Part shown: positions 55,132 through 63,912 of the stretch, piece by piece | Numbering within the stretch: the first letter of the stretch is position 1 | Layout of the letters: every line of letters begins with the position of its first letter | From: Rhodanobacteraceae bacterium | GTDB taxonomy: Bacteria > Pseudomonadota > Gammaproteobacteria > Xanthomonadales > Rhodanobacteraceae | Assembly (NCBI GenBank): GCA_027019085.1 | Contig: JALUXG010000042.1 | Location: forward strand, 109,506-173,505 | DNA length: 64,000 bases | Direction: 5' to 3' | Notes under the pieces: generated by a model | Told to the model about the DNA's origin: nothing | What the model saw: the letters and a program-made list of their open reading frames with translations, nothing else | Database searches by the model: none | Program-made: the position numbers and the translations under genes

Positions 55132-56556
55132 TCAGCGCGTGCCGCGCTTGCGTGCAGGTCGTTTGCGCGCGGACGGTTTCCTGCCGGGGTAGCGCCCGGC
55201 AAGAAAGGCAAAGAACGCCCGCAGCCCCTGTGCCTCGCCGCCGGCCGGGTGGCCCGGACGTGCGGCGTCGTTCCAGGCGTACACGTCCACGTGCATCCAC
55301 GGCGTGTGCGCAGGGATGAATCGCTCCAGGTACAGCGCGGCCGTGACCGCGCCGGCGTGCCGACCGGGGCCGGCATTGGCGAAATCGGCCACATTGGAGG
55401 CCAGCATCGTGCCATAGGGTCGCCACAGCGGCAGGCGCCACAAGGGGTCGTGTTCGGCCTCGGCGGCCTGCAGCACGGCCTGCGCCAGCGGCTCACGATT
55501 GGCGAACAGGGCCGGCAGGTCCGGGCCGAGCGCCACCCGCGCAGCGCCGGTCAGGGTGGCGAAATCGATGACCAGGTCCGGGTCCTGTTCGCCGGCATAG
55601 GCCAGTGCATCGCACAGGATCAGGCGGCCTTCGGCATCGGTGTTGTCGATTTCCACCGTGTGCCCGGCGCGCGTGCGTACCACGTCGCCGGGGCGGATCG
55701 CGTTGCCGCTGACGGCGTTTTCCACTGTCGGTACCAGCAACGTCAGGCGTACCGGCAGCCTGGCGGCCATCACCAGCGAAGCCAGGGCGATGGCATGCGC
55801 CGCGCCACCCATGTCCTTTTTCATCCAGCGCATGCCGGCCGACGGTTTGAGGTCCAGGCCGCCGGTATCGAAGCACACGCCCTTGCCGACCAGCACCAGC
55901 TTCGGTGCGGTGGGCCGGCCCCAGGTCAGTTCGACCAGCCGCGGTGGCCGGTGGCTGGCGCGCCCGACCGCGTGGATGGTGGGGAAGTTGGCCTTGAGCA
56001 GTGCCTCGCCGACCCACTCGCGCACCCGTGCGCGATGCGTGCGCGCCAGGGCGCGCACCGCGCCGGCCAGCTCGCCCGGGCCCATGTCCTCAGTTGGCGT
56101 ATTGACCAGGTCGCGCACCTGCTGCACGGCGTCCACCAGCGGCTGCAGGACATCGAGTTCGGAGCGCTGCAGCACCAGCTGCGCGGCCTGACGCGTGGCA
56201 TCACTGTAGCGATCGAAACGGTAGGCACCCAGCGCCCAGCCCAGTGCGACCAGGCGCTGGTCGAGTGGCACCCCCGCCGCATCCAGGCGATAGCGACCGG
56301 CGGGAAGCTGCCAGGGCAGGGCGGCCAGTGCCTCCAGCGGCGCTCGCGGATCGACCCCGATCAGCACGCGCTCGAGCTTGCCGTCGGCGTCCGGGAGCAG
56401 TGCCAGGCGGCCGGGGGACGGTTCGAATCCGCAGGCATCCAGCCAGCGCCTGGCGCGTGCGCCCAGGCGTCGCTTGCAGGCCGCGATGTGCGCTGCGTCC
56501 ACCATCTCGATCGGCGTCACCGCGCCGCGTCCCCGGTATGCGATCAGTCCGGTCAT
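55132..56556 (-). CDS. Leucyl aminopeptidase family protein (M17)
   Basis: This cytosolic metallo-aminopeptidase of 474 residues has the M17 ligands K225 and D230 (VGKGVCFDTGG), D248, and D307/E309 in the signature NTDAEGRL (305-312). The N-terminal domain is short and divergent, so it is closer to PepB-like family members than to PepA, and DNA-binding roles of PepA should not be assumed. The basic C-terminal tail (GRKPSARKRPARKRG) is unusual. Confidence 0.9.
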   Translation of the reverse strand: MTGLIAYRGRGAVTPIEMVDAAHIAACKRRLGARARRWLDACGFEPSPGRLALLPDADGKLERVLIGVDPRAPLEALAALPWQLPAGRYRLDAAGVPLDQRLVALGWALGAYRFDRYSDATRQAAQLVLQRSELDVLQPLVDAVQQVRDLVNTPTEDMGPGELAGAVRALARTHRARVREWVGEALLKANFPTIHAVGRASHRPPRLVELTWGRPTAPKLVLVGKGVCFDTGGLDLKPSAGMRWMKKDMGGAAHAIALASLVMAARLPVRLTLLVPTVENAVSGNAIRPGDVVRTRAGHTVEIDNTDAEGRLILCDALAYAGEQDPDLVIDFATLTGAARVALGPDLPALFANREPLAQAVLQAAEAEHDPLWRLPLWRPYGTMLASNVADFANAGPGRHAGAVTAALYLERFIPAHTPWMHVDVYAWNDAARPGHPAGGEAQGLRAFFAFLAGRYPGRKPSARKRPARKRGTR

Positions 56557-56685
56557 GCGTGTGCTTCCCGTGTTCAGTCAAGGGCGCCAAGCATAACGGC
56601 AGCGTGAGGATCGCGGGCAGGGCGCTTGCAGGGTGATCGTTGACGGGCGGGTGTTGCGGGTGCGTGAAAGGCCGTTTGCGCCTTG

Positions 56686-57573
56686 TCAGTCGTCCACTGC
56701 CGCAGCGATGCGTTTGCGGCGCAGGTCCGGATCGCTGGCCAGCTTGCTGCCCTGGGCATAGGGCAGCAGGTGATGGCGGCGCAGCAGGCCGTGCACGGCC
56801 TTGCTGGTGGCGAAACGGACGAATGCGGCGGCACTGGGGTTGCGTTCGTGTTCACGCGTGACCAGGTACAGCGGGGTGTACAGCGGATAGCGGCCGCTGG
56901 CCACGGTGGCCAGACTCGGGCGCACGCCGTCGATGGCCAGCATCGCCAGCTTGCGGTTGCCGGCCACGCCCGACAGGGTGCTCACGCCCAGGCCGTCCGG
57001 ATCCAGTGCGATGCCCTCTTCCATGCTTTGCACGTTCAGGTACAGGCGCGGGGCGGCGACCGGCTGGGTGCCGCGACCGTACAGCAGCTTGCGCAGGCTG
57101 AATTCGATGCCGTCGGTCGGGCTGGCCACGGCGTAGACGTGGATCGGCGCGTTGCGCCCGCCCAGTTGGCGCCAGTTGCGGATGCGGCCGAAATAGATGT
57201 CGTGCAACTGCTTGAGGGTGATCGAACGCACCGGGTTGCGGCGGTGGGTGATGATCACCAGCGCATCCCAGGCAACCGGCGTGAAGTCCAGCGACTGCTC
57301 CGCACTGCGCTGGGGTGCGCGACCACGTGCGCTGCCGGCGATGTCGACCTGGCCAGCGCGCAGTTCGTCCAGGCCGGAAATGGTGTTGAAGGGCTGCAGC
57401 ACGATACGACCGTGACCTTTGCGTTGCCATGCGCGAGCCAGCGGTTCGACCAGGCCGCGCGCGGTGGCCATGTCGCCACGCCAGGTCAGCGTCGCGCCGC
57501 GCGCCGCGGCCAGGCCACTGACGCCAGACAGCAGCAGGGCAAGGCTCAGGATCAGGGTCGGACGGAACTTCAT
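56686..57573 (-). CDS. PstS-like phosphate/anion-binding periplasmic protein
   Basis: The 295-residue product has a signal peptide (1-23) and a periplasmic-binding-protein fold of the PBP-like 2 (PstS) family. It shows FNTISGLDELRAGQVDIAGSARG, then FTPVAWDALVIITHRRNPVRSITLKQLHDIYFGRIRNWRQLGG, a hallmark of PstS-like phosphate binders. No pstCAB genes are nearby, so it may work as a stand-alone or signalling protein. The start at MKFRPTL (57571-57573) gives a proper signal sequence. Confidence 0.82.
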   Translation of the reverse strand: MKFRPTLILSLALLLSGVSGLAAARGATLTWRGDMATARGLVEPLARAWQRKGHGRIVLQPFNTISGLDELRAGQVDIAGSARGRAPQRSAEQSLDFTPVAWDALVIITHRRNPVRSITLKQLHDIYFGRIRNWRQLGGRNAPIHVYAVASPTDGIEFSLRKLLYGRGTQPVAAPRLYLNVQSMEEGIALDPDGLGVSTLSGVAGNRKLAMLAIDGVRPSLATVASGRYPLYTPLYLVTREHERNPSAAAFVRFATSKAVHGLLRRHHLLPYAQGSKLASDPDLRRKRIAAAVDD

Positions 57574-57685
57574 GTGTCGGTACGCTTTTGCCGCGGGAAA
57601 CGGGGCCATTATGCGCGTTCGACATGCGGCGGGCATGCCGAACCGGTCACGTTTACGCTGCCTGTGACCCGTCAAACGCGGTTTT

Positions 57686-59077
57686 TCAGCGCATCAGCAC
57701 GAATCGCAGGCGGTTGCCGTGCACCACGGTCAGCACCATGCGCTGCGGCCGGTAACTGCCCAGCAGGCGCTGCATCTGCTTGAGCGAGGCGATGCGCTGG
57801 CGGTTGACGGCCAGGATCACGTCGCCGGTCTGCAGGCCCGATGCGGCGGCGCGGCTGCCGGGGCGCACCGCGCTGACCCGTGCACCGTACAGTCCCTGGT
57901 GGCGCTGGTCGCGGGTCAGTCCGCTGAGCCGGGCGCCGCTCAGGCGCGGGTCGAGCCGGGCGCCGTCGGCATGCGCCACGCGCTCGGGTTCGATCTGCGT
58001 GTGCACGTCCAGGGTGCGGCCATTGCGCAACAGCTTCAGATCGACCTTGCTGCCGACCGGCAGCAGCCCTTCGCTGTTGTCGAGCGCCTCCTGGCCCTGG
58101 ACCGGTCGGCCATTGATGTCCAGCAGCACATCGCCGATCTGCACCCCGGCCTGGGCGGCCGCCGATCCGGACGCGACCTGCACCACCACCGCACCGCGCG
58201 GGCCGGGCATGCCCAATGCGCGGGCGATGCGCGGGGTCACTTCCTGCACCACCAGTCCCAGGCTGCCGCGGCGCACCTTGCCGTACTTGAGCAGTTGCGT
58301 CATCACCTCGCGCGCCAGGTTGGAGGGAATGGCGAAACCGATGCCGGCGCTGGCGCCCGAGGGCGAATAGATCATCGAGTTGATGCCGATCAGCTGGCCG
58401 TCCAGGTTGACCAGCGCGCCACCGGAATTGCCCGGGTTGATCGAGGCATCGGTCTGGATGAAGTTCTGGTAGGTGTGGCCCAGGCCGGAACGGCCCAGCG
58501 CCGAGACGATGCCCGACGTCACGGTCTGGCCCAGCCCGAACGGATCGCCCACCGCGACCACGAAATCCCCCACCCGGGTCCTGGCCGAATCGGCCAGCGG
58601 CAGTTGCGTCAGGTGCCGTGCGGGTATTTTCAGCAGCGCGATGTCGGTGTCCGGGTCGGCGCCGATCAGGCGGGCCTTGAAGTCGCGGCCGTCCTTGAGC
58701 GTGACCGTGATGTCGTCGGCACCGGCGATGACGTGATTGTTGGTCAGCACGTAGCCCTTGGCCGCATCGACGATCACTCCCGAGCCCAGGCTCTGTTCCA
58801 CGCGCTCCTGCGGCGGCGGGCTGCCGAAGAACTGGCGCAGCACCGGATCGTCGAAGAAGGGGTTGCGCTCGCGCACGAAGGTCTTGGACGAGATGTTGAC
58901 CACCGCCGGCGTGACCTTCTCCAGCATCGGCGCCAGCGAGGGGACCGGCCGGCCGTCGACGACCGGCGGAATGCCGGCATGGGCACGGAACGGGGCGGCC
59001 AGTGTGGCGAGCAGGACGACACCCGTCAGCAGGGCGGTCAGGATCGTGCCTGGACGGGCCTTGCGGGCCTCGGGCAT
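57686..59077 (-). CDS. degQ: Do/DegQ family periplasmic serine protease
   Basis: This periplasmic quality-control protease of 463 residues has a signal peptide (1-34) and the catalytic triad H115 (TNNHVIAG), D145 (DTDIALLK) and S218 (NPGNSGG). Two PDZ domains follow (about 270-360 and 375-460). It lacks the long Q-linker of DegP, so DegQ or MucD type is more likely. AAGGAGA lies ahead of the ATG at 59075-59077. It diverges from nrdJa across a 420-bp gap. Confidence 0.93.
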   Translation of the reverse strand: MPEARKARPGTILTALLTGVVLLATLAAPFRAHAGIPPVVDGRPVPSLAPMLEKVTPAVVNISSKTFVRERNPFFDDPVLRQFFGSPPPQERVEQSLGSGVIVDAAKGYVLTNNHVIAGADDITVTLKDGRDFKARLIGADPDTDIALLKIPARHLTQLPLADSARTRVGDFVVAVGDPFGLGQTVTSGIVSALGRSGLGHTYQNFIQTDASINPGNSGGALVNLDGQLIGINSMIYSPSGASAGIGFAIPSNLAREVMTQLLKYGKVRRGSLGLVVQEVTPRIARALGMPGPRGAVVVQVASGSAAAQAGVQIGDVLLDINGRPVQGQEALDNSEGLLPVGSKVDLKLLRNGRTLDVHTQIEPERVAHADGARLDPRLSGARLSGLTRDQRHQGLYGARVSAVRPGSRAAASGLQTGDVILAVNRQRIASLKQMQRLLGSYRPQRMVLTVVHGNRLRFVLMR

Positions 59078-59285
59078 GGTGGTCTCCTTGGCAGGTGGTG
59101 GGTTCGCATACACGTGCGCTCGGTGGTATGGACTGTATGGCGGCCGGGGAGTTTCCCAAAGCGCGCCGGATGCCGGCTTCGCACCCTCCGGCCGGCCCCG
59201 CAAACGGCCCTGGAACGGCGCTGCGCGGCACCAGCGGGACCTGACCATTCGGAAGGCTTTACAAGCACACGCAGCAGGGTTAGTG
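59078..59285. other. Promoter side of degQ in the degQ-nrdJa gap
   Basis: This is a non-coding leader and promoter region for degQ. Apart from the ribosome site of degQ I see no clear hexamers, repeats or envelope-stress (sigmaE) consensus. Confidence 0.35.
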
Positions 59286-59318
59286 TTGTCGCTCGCAGGC
59301 GATCACAATATCTTGTGT
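59286..59318 (+). promoter_or_regulatory. nrdJ promoter with overlapping NrdR box
   Basis: TTGTCG (59286-59291) and TATCTT (59309-59314) are 17 bp apart. Over the -10 lies TCACAATATCTTGTGT (59303-59318), which agrees with the NrdR-box consensus ACACWATATATWGTGT at 14 of 16 positions. NrdR, the nucleotide-sensing repressor of ribonucleotide reductase genes, would block RNA polymerase here. Only one box is obvious; NrdR usually binds two. Confidence 0.7.
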
Positions 59319-59497
59319 TCATTGATACAGTCCACCAGCAAGGGGCGCGGGGACGGGCTTTGGCCCACGGGGAGAGCGCATACGTGGCGCACAAGGCTCG
59401 CAGCGATCCATAAAACGTTTTCAGCCGTGTCCGTGGCAGCGGATGCGGCATTGCCGATTCGGCCGGCCCGGCGCCGGCCCGCAAGGAAGGAAAAACC
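59319..59497 (+). other. Long 5' leader of nrdJa
   Basis: About 175 nt separate the predicted transcription start from the ATG. A GC-rich inverted repeat (GGCCGG/CCGGCC, around 59461-59478) and then AAGGAAGG precede the start codon. I looked for a cobalamin riboswitch, since the enzyme uses adenosylcobalamin, and cannot recognise a B12 box. Confidence 0.4.
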
Positions 59498-61687
59498 ATG
59501 CATCACACGCACAACATGGCCGGGGGGGGTCTCGGACCGATGAGCACGGCACGCAAGGCACAGGTCAGCAACGAAGTCACCGCGATCGCGCTGCAGCCGG
59601 CATCGCAGGACATCTGGGACAAGAAATACCGCCTCAAGTCCAAGAGTGGCGAACCGGTCGACAAGGTCGTCGACGACACCTGGAAGCGCGTGGCCCGCGC
59701 CCTGGCTGACGTCGAGCCCACCGACGAGGCGCGTCAGCAGTGGTACGAGAAATTCCTCTGGGCGCTGCGCCACGGCGCGATCCCGGCCGGCCGCATCACC
59801 TCCAATGCCGGCGCGCGCGAGCACAAGCCCAAGACTTCCACCATCAACTGCACGGTCTCGGGCACCATCACCGATTCCATGGACGACATCCTGGACAAGG
59901 TGCATGAGGCCGGCCTGACGCTGAAAGCCGGCTGTGGCATCGGCTACGAGTTCTCCACCTTGCGCCCGCGCGGCGCCTACGTGTCCGGCGCTGGTGCCTA
60001 CACCTCCGGCCCGCTGTCGTTCATGGACATCTACGACAAGATGTGTTTCACGGTGTCCTCCGCGGGCGGACGCCGCGGCGCGCAGATGGGCACCTTCGAC
60101 GTGCGCCACCCGGACGTGCGCGAGTTCATCCGCGCCAAGCGCGAGGACGGCCGCCTGCGCCAGTTCAACCTGTCGCTGCTGATCACCGACGACTTCATGC
60201 AGGCGGTGGAAGCCGATACCGACTGGCCGCTGGTGTTCCCGGTGCACGTCAAGGAGCAGCACGAGGTCGATCTCGACGACGAGACCCAGGTGCTGTGGCG
60301 CGAATGGCCCACCCACGCCGACTACGTCGACCGCGAGGACGGCCTGGTGGCCTGCAAGATCTACGGCCATGTCAGGGCGCGTCATCTGTGGGACATGATC
60401 ATGGTCTCCACCTACGACTACGCCGAGCCGGGCTTCATCCTGATCGACCGCGTCAACGAGATGAACAACAACTGGTGGTGCGAGCACATCCGCGCCACCA
60501 ACCCGTGCGGTGAGCAGCCCTTGCCGCCCTACGGCTCGTGCCTGCTTGGCTCGGTCAACCTGACCATGTTCGTGCGCGACCCCTTCGGCCCCAAGGCGCG
60601 CTTCGACTGGGACCAGTACCGCGAGGTGGTGAAGGTCTTCACCCGCATGCTCGACAACGTGGTCGAGATCAACGGCCTGCCGCTGGAACAGCAGCGCCGG
60701 GAAATCTACAACAAGCGCCGGCACGGCATGGGCTTCCTCGGGCTGGGCTCGACGCTGACCATGCTCAAGCAGCGTTACGGCTCCACCGAGGCGACCGCCT
60801 TCACCGAACGCGTGGCGCGCGAGATGGCCGTGGCCGGCTGGGAAGTGGCGCTGGAGCTGGCCAAGGAAAAGGGCGCCGCCCCGGTGCTGACCGCCGACTA
60901 CACCGTCACCGCCGAAATGCTGCGCAAACGGCCGGAAATGGCGGCCGACGGCTACAAGGCCGGCGACACGATCCGCGGCAGCGTGCTGCATGCCAGATAC
61001 AGCCGCTACATGCAGCGCGTGGCCGAGGTGGCGCCGGAACTGGTCGACGCACTGGCCGAGACCGGCGCGCGCTTCACCCATCACACCTCGATCGCGCCCA
61101 CCGGCACCATATCCCTGAGTCTGGCCAACAACGCCTCCAACGGCATCGAGCCCAGCTTCGCGCACCACTATTCGCGCAACGTCATCCGCGAGGGCCGCAA
61201 GAGCAAGGAAAAGGTCGAGGTCTACAGCTTCGAGCTGCTGGCCTACCGCGCGCTGATCAACGCCGACGCCATGCCGTTCTCCGACGATCCCAAGGCGAAA
61301 TTGCCGGACTACTTCGTGGCCGCCGACGACATCAGCCCGACCGAGCACGTGGACATGCAGGCCGCGGCGCAGAAATGGGTCGACTCGTCCATTTCCAAGA
61401 CCGCCAACGTGCCCACCGAATACCCGTACGAAGACTTCAAGGACATCTATTTCCATGCCTACAAGAAGGACCTCAAAGGCTGCACCACCTTCCGCTTCAA
61501 CCCGGCCGCCTTCCAGGGCGTGCTGGTAAAGGAATCGGACCTGGAAAACACCACCTACCGCTTCGAACTGGAAGACGGCACGGTGGTCGAAGCCAGGGGC
61601 AACGAGGAGATCGAATACGACGGTGAAACCCACACCGCCGCCAACCTGTTCGACGCCCTCAAGGAAGGCTACTACGGCAAGTTCTGA
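59498..61687 (+). CDS. nrdJ: Class II (B12-dependent) ribonucleotide reductase, catalytic part NrdJa
   Basis: This adenosylcobalamin-dependent enzyme makes deoxyribonucleotides with or without oxygen. The 729-residue product has STINCTVSGT (active-site cysteine region), AGCGIGYEFSTLRPRGA, NPCGEQPLPPYGSCLLGSVNL (Asn, Cys and Glu of the radical site) and APTGTISL. It lacks the C-terminal redox cysteines, which are on the separate nrdJb, the split known from Pseudomonas aeruginosa nrdJab. AAGGAAGG before the ATG at 59498 is a strong ribosome site. Confidence 0.96.
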   Translation: MHHTHNMAGGGLGPMSTARKAQVSNEVTAIALQPASQDIWDKKYRLKSKSGEPVDKVVDDTWKRVARALADVEPTDEARQQWYEKFLWALRHGAIPAGRITSNAGAREHKPKTSTINCTVSGTITDSMDDILDKVHEAGLTLKAGCGIGYEFSTLRPRGAYVSGAGAYTSGPLSFMDIYDKMCFTVSSAGGRRGAQMGTFDVRHPDVREFIRAKREDGRLRQFNLSLLITDDFMQAVEADTDWPLVFPVHVKEQHEVDLDDETQVLWREWPTHADYVDREDGLVACKIYGHVRARHLWDMIMVSTYDYAEPGFILIDRVNEMNNNWWCEHIRATNPCGEQPLPPYGSCLLGSVNLTMFVRDPFGPKARFDWDQYREVVKVFTRMLDNVVEINGLPLEQQRREIYNKRRHGMGFLGLGSTLTMLKQRYGSTEATAFTERVAREMAVAGWEVALELAKEKGAAPVLTADYTVTAEMLRKRPEMAADGYKAGDTIRGSVLHARYSRYMQRVAEVAPELVDALAETGARFTHHTSIAPTGTISLSLANNASNGIEPSFAHHYSRNVIREGRKSKEKVEVYSFELLAYRALINADAMPFSDDPKAKLPDYFVAADDISPTEHVDMQAAAQKWVDSSISKTANVPTEYPYEDFKDIYFHAYKKDLKGCTTFRFNPAAFQGVLVKESDLENTTYRFELEDGTVVEARGNEEIEYDGETHTAANLFDALKEGYYGKF

Positions 61688-61775
61688 TCACCGCGCGCGC
61701 CGGGGGCCCGGACGGCGCGTTGGCATGACGAGACACCCGGGCAAGCCGAGGCAGCGGCAAGACTGCCGACAACGA

Positions 61776-61799
61776 GGCGCCGGGCATGCATCCGGCGCC
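61776..61799. repeat. GC hairpin in the nrdJa-nrdJb spacer
   Basis: GGCGCCGG (61776-61783) pairs with CCGGCGCC (61792-61799) over an 8-base loop. No T-run follows, so it is not a clear terminator. It could lower or time expression of nrdJb. Confidence 0.55.
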
Positions 61800-61936
61800 G
61801 GGACGGCCGCCACGGGCGGCACCGTGCCCACTGCCAGGGCGGCTGCCCACACGCAGCCGCGACAAGCTCGGCCCGCTTCGGTCATGCGCCGGGGCGGGCC
61901 ACCCTTGCAGCACGGGCCACCAGGAGAAACACCACC

Positions 61937-62659
61937 ATGAGCATCAAGATCGAAAAGAAAATCAAGGGCTACCAGGTCGTCAAGCCGGATGAAAAACCGG
62001 CCGAGGCCCCCCGGGCTGCCGCCAGGCCCAAGAGCGCCGGCGCCGAAGTCATCCAGATGCACGAAAGCGTGGAGCGCCCGGAAACCCTGGTCGGCTCCAC
62101 CTACAAGATCAAGTCGCCGCTGTTCGAGCACGCGCTGTACGTCACCATCAACGACATCGTGCTCAACAAGGGCACCGAGCACGAACAGCAGCGTCCGTTC
62201 GAGATCTTCATCAACTCCAAGAACATGGACCACTTCCAGTGGATCGTGGCCCTGACCCGCATCATGTCCGCGGTGTTCCGCAAGGGCGGCGACGTCACCT
62301 TCATGGTTGAGGAACTGAAAGCCGTGTTCGACCCGCGCGGCGGCTACTTCAAGACCGGCGGCGTGTACATGCCCTCGATCGTCGCCGAGATCGGTACGGT
62401 GGTCGAGCAACACCTCAAGCTGATCGGCATGATCGCCGACCCGGACATCAGCGACAGCCAGCGCAAGCTGATGGACGAGAAGCGGGCGGCGTACGAGAGC
62501 GGGCAGAAGACGGCGGAGGATACGGATATGCCGGGGGCGGAGGGGTCGGGTGAGTTTCCGGCGAGTGCAAGTCTTTGCGGGAAGTGCAATACGAAGGCGT
62601 TGGTGTTGATGGATAATTGTCAGACTTGTTTGAATTGTGGGTATTCGAAGTGTGGGTGA
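61937..62659 (+). CDS. NrdJb: TSCPD/C-terminal redox part of class II ribonucleotide reductase
   Basis: The 240-residue protein holds what is the C-terminus of unsplit NrdJ: the TSCPD-type domain (about 45-175) and a C-terminal cysteine cluster, CGKCNTKALVLMDNCQTC followed by NCGYSKCG. The final cysteines re-reduce the active site. AGGAGAAACACC precedes the ATG. From about 62485 on, codon choice changes sharply (GGG, TTG, AAT, TGT in place of C/G-ended codons). Confidence 0.9.
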   Translation: MSIKIEKKIKGYQVVKPDEKPAEAPRAAARPKSAGAEVIQMHESVERPETLVGSTYKIKSPLFEHALYVTINDIVLNKGTEHEQQRPFEIFINSKNMDHFQWIVALTRIMSAVFRKGGDVTFMVEELKAVFDPRGGYFKTGGVYMPSIVAEIGTVVEQHLKLIGMIADPDISDSQRKLMDEKRAAYESGQKTAEDTDMPGAEGSGEFPASASLCGKCNTKALVLMDNCQTCLNCGYSKCG

Positions 62660-62685
62660 GGTGCGCTACGGTGAGCTGAAAAATG

Positions 62686-62713
62686 AAAAGGGCGGCTGCG
62701 ATGCCGCCCTTTT
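62686..62713 (+). terminator. Rho-independent terminator after nrdJb
   Basis: AAAAGGGCGGC (62686-62696) pairs with GCCGCCCTTTT (62703-62713) over a 6-base loop, with the T-run inside the right arm. The symmetry would allow it to work on both strands. Confidence 0.88.
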
Positions 62714-63026
62714 GCGTGTTATGCGGTGTGTCGTGGGTTATGAGGTATTAGGCTGCGAACTTGGGCTGTGCTGAACTCAGCAAGTAACTGAGTGAAGGGG
62801 ATTTGCGTAGTTCGGGCAGCATGTTTGCCTCGGGTTAGGTGGAAGTCGTAGGGCGGGCACCGTCCGCCACTCCCGACAGCTTCAATCGCCAATAGTGGCT
62901 TCTTCCATCTGAAGCCTGCCGAGTTCAATTTCTTGCCTGACGCACATAATCATGGGCTGCAAACATCAGGCAAGTCACACCAACCACGCCTTTTCAAACA
63001 GTTGTATGTGAACTTGGAACCGCCTT
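62714..63026. other. Non-coding stretch with a lone REP
   Basis: Apart from the REP at 62847-62868 I see no gene or regulatory site. Composition is more AT-rich than the housekeeping regions. Confidence 0.4.
62847..62868. repeat. Single REP element (GTAG type)
   Basis: Same 22-bp core as the third copy at 52449-52470 (CGTAGGGCGGGCACCGTCCG plus CC), here as a single unit without an inverted partner. Confidence 0.7.
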
Positions 63027-63185
63027 GAAAAGAATGAAACGCCGGATCCAGCCCACATAGGCCTCTTCCGAGCGCTTGGCCATACCGCGTCGCCGCATGC
63101 GGCCCCGAACTTCGTCCAGCAACCGCGGCGGTTGCGGCCCAGCCGGCGTACTTGCGCCCCCATGAGGGTGGTGCGAGGATGTCAT
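63027..63185 (-). pseudogene. Integron integrase, truncated N-terminal remnant
   Basis: From the ATG at 63183-63185 the frame reads PPRLLDEVRGRMRRRGMAKR and then SEEAYVGWIRRFILF. That is the core-binding (SAM-like) N-terminal domain of integron integrases, which continue after this point with HGKRHP-like sequence. Here the similarity stops after about 53 residues, and all catalytic residues (R, H, R, Y) are missing. It can no longer recombine. Confidence 0.72.
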
Positions 63186-63373
63186 TGAATCGTCCTTCAT
63201 GACTTCGACAATGACTGCAAGATTAGATCGAGTGATTAGACTGCAGATATCGCCGTAAACCGAGGAAAGATGTAAGGTTTCCCTGAAATGCAACATAGAA
63301 AGAACGCATTACATGGATTGCCTACAAGCCAATCTGCAACCGAATTTAAGTTACGCCTCTCTCCGGTGCCGCG

Positions 63374-63877
63374 ATGCCTGATCCGCAAGAAGCACTACAG
63401 TCCGGCCTGAAGGCAATCGCGTGCCTCGAAGACGAGATACGCGATTTCATCAACACGGGGAGGAATCAAGTTCGGCTGCTTCCGGAAAGGAGCACTTGGA
63501 ATCAGATATGCAGCTCCTTGGACGTGATCGGTGACACGACACTGTCTATTGCGGACTACATTTCAGTCTCGTTTCCCACAACTCCGGGCCTCCAGTACAT
63601 CTACACGTACGGACTGCTGCAGGCACTGTTCCTGCAACAAGACGCCATACGACACCTTGCCGAAGCATTTGAACTAGACCACACGCCGAGCCAACGCCTA
63701 CTTAAGATTCGCGAGTTGAGGAACTCCGCGATCGGTCACCCTACCAAGCAGAACATCGGTAAACACAGGTACTACAACTACATCTCACGTATCAGCATGT
63801 CCAAGGCTGGTTTTACGTTGATGCGGTCGAGTGGCGATGATGGAGAAACGCATTTCCTAAATGTCGATCTAGTGTAA
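63374..63877 (+). CDS. Hypothetical protein with HEPN-like motif, possible former integron cassette
   Basis: The 167-residue, largely helical product is of no recognised family. LLKIRELRNSAIGHPTK (about 109-125) contains R-N-x4-H, an RX5H spacing within the RX4-6H range of HEPN domains. The gene is richer in A+T than its neighbours. It lies divergent to the integron-integrase remnant, where a cassette would sit. GTTACGC (63350-63356) about 20 bases before the ATG resembles, but does not fully match, the cassette core GTTRRRY. No attC site is visible behind the gene. The ribosome site is poor. Confidence 0.55.
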   Translation: MPDPQEALQSGLKAIACLEDEIRDFINTGRNQVRLLPERSTWNQICSSLDVIGDTTLSIADYISVSFPTTPGLQYIYTYGLLQALFLQQDAIRHLAEAFELDHTPSQRLLKIRELRNSAIGHPTKQNIGKHRYYNYISRISMSKAGFTLMRSSGDDGETHFLNVDLV

Positions 63878-63912
63878 GCGGCCATTCCGCACCGCCATTG
63901 CCCCACGCGTGA

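Noticed and set aside
59319..59497. Cobalamin riboswitch before nrdJa
   Set aside because: No B12 box or family core could be recognised; regulation by NrdR is better supported.
59303..61633. 776-residue frame antisense to nrdJa
   Set aside because: Val/Gly/His-rich antisense shadow; nrdJa on the plus strand has all catalytic motifs.
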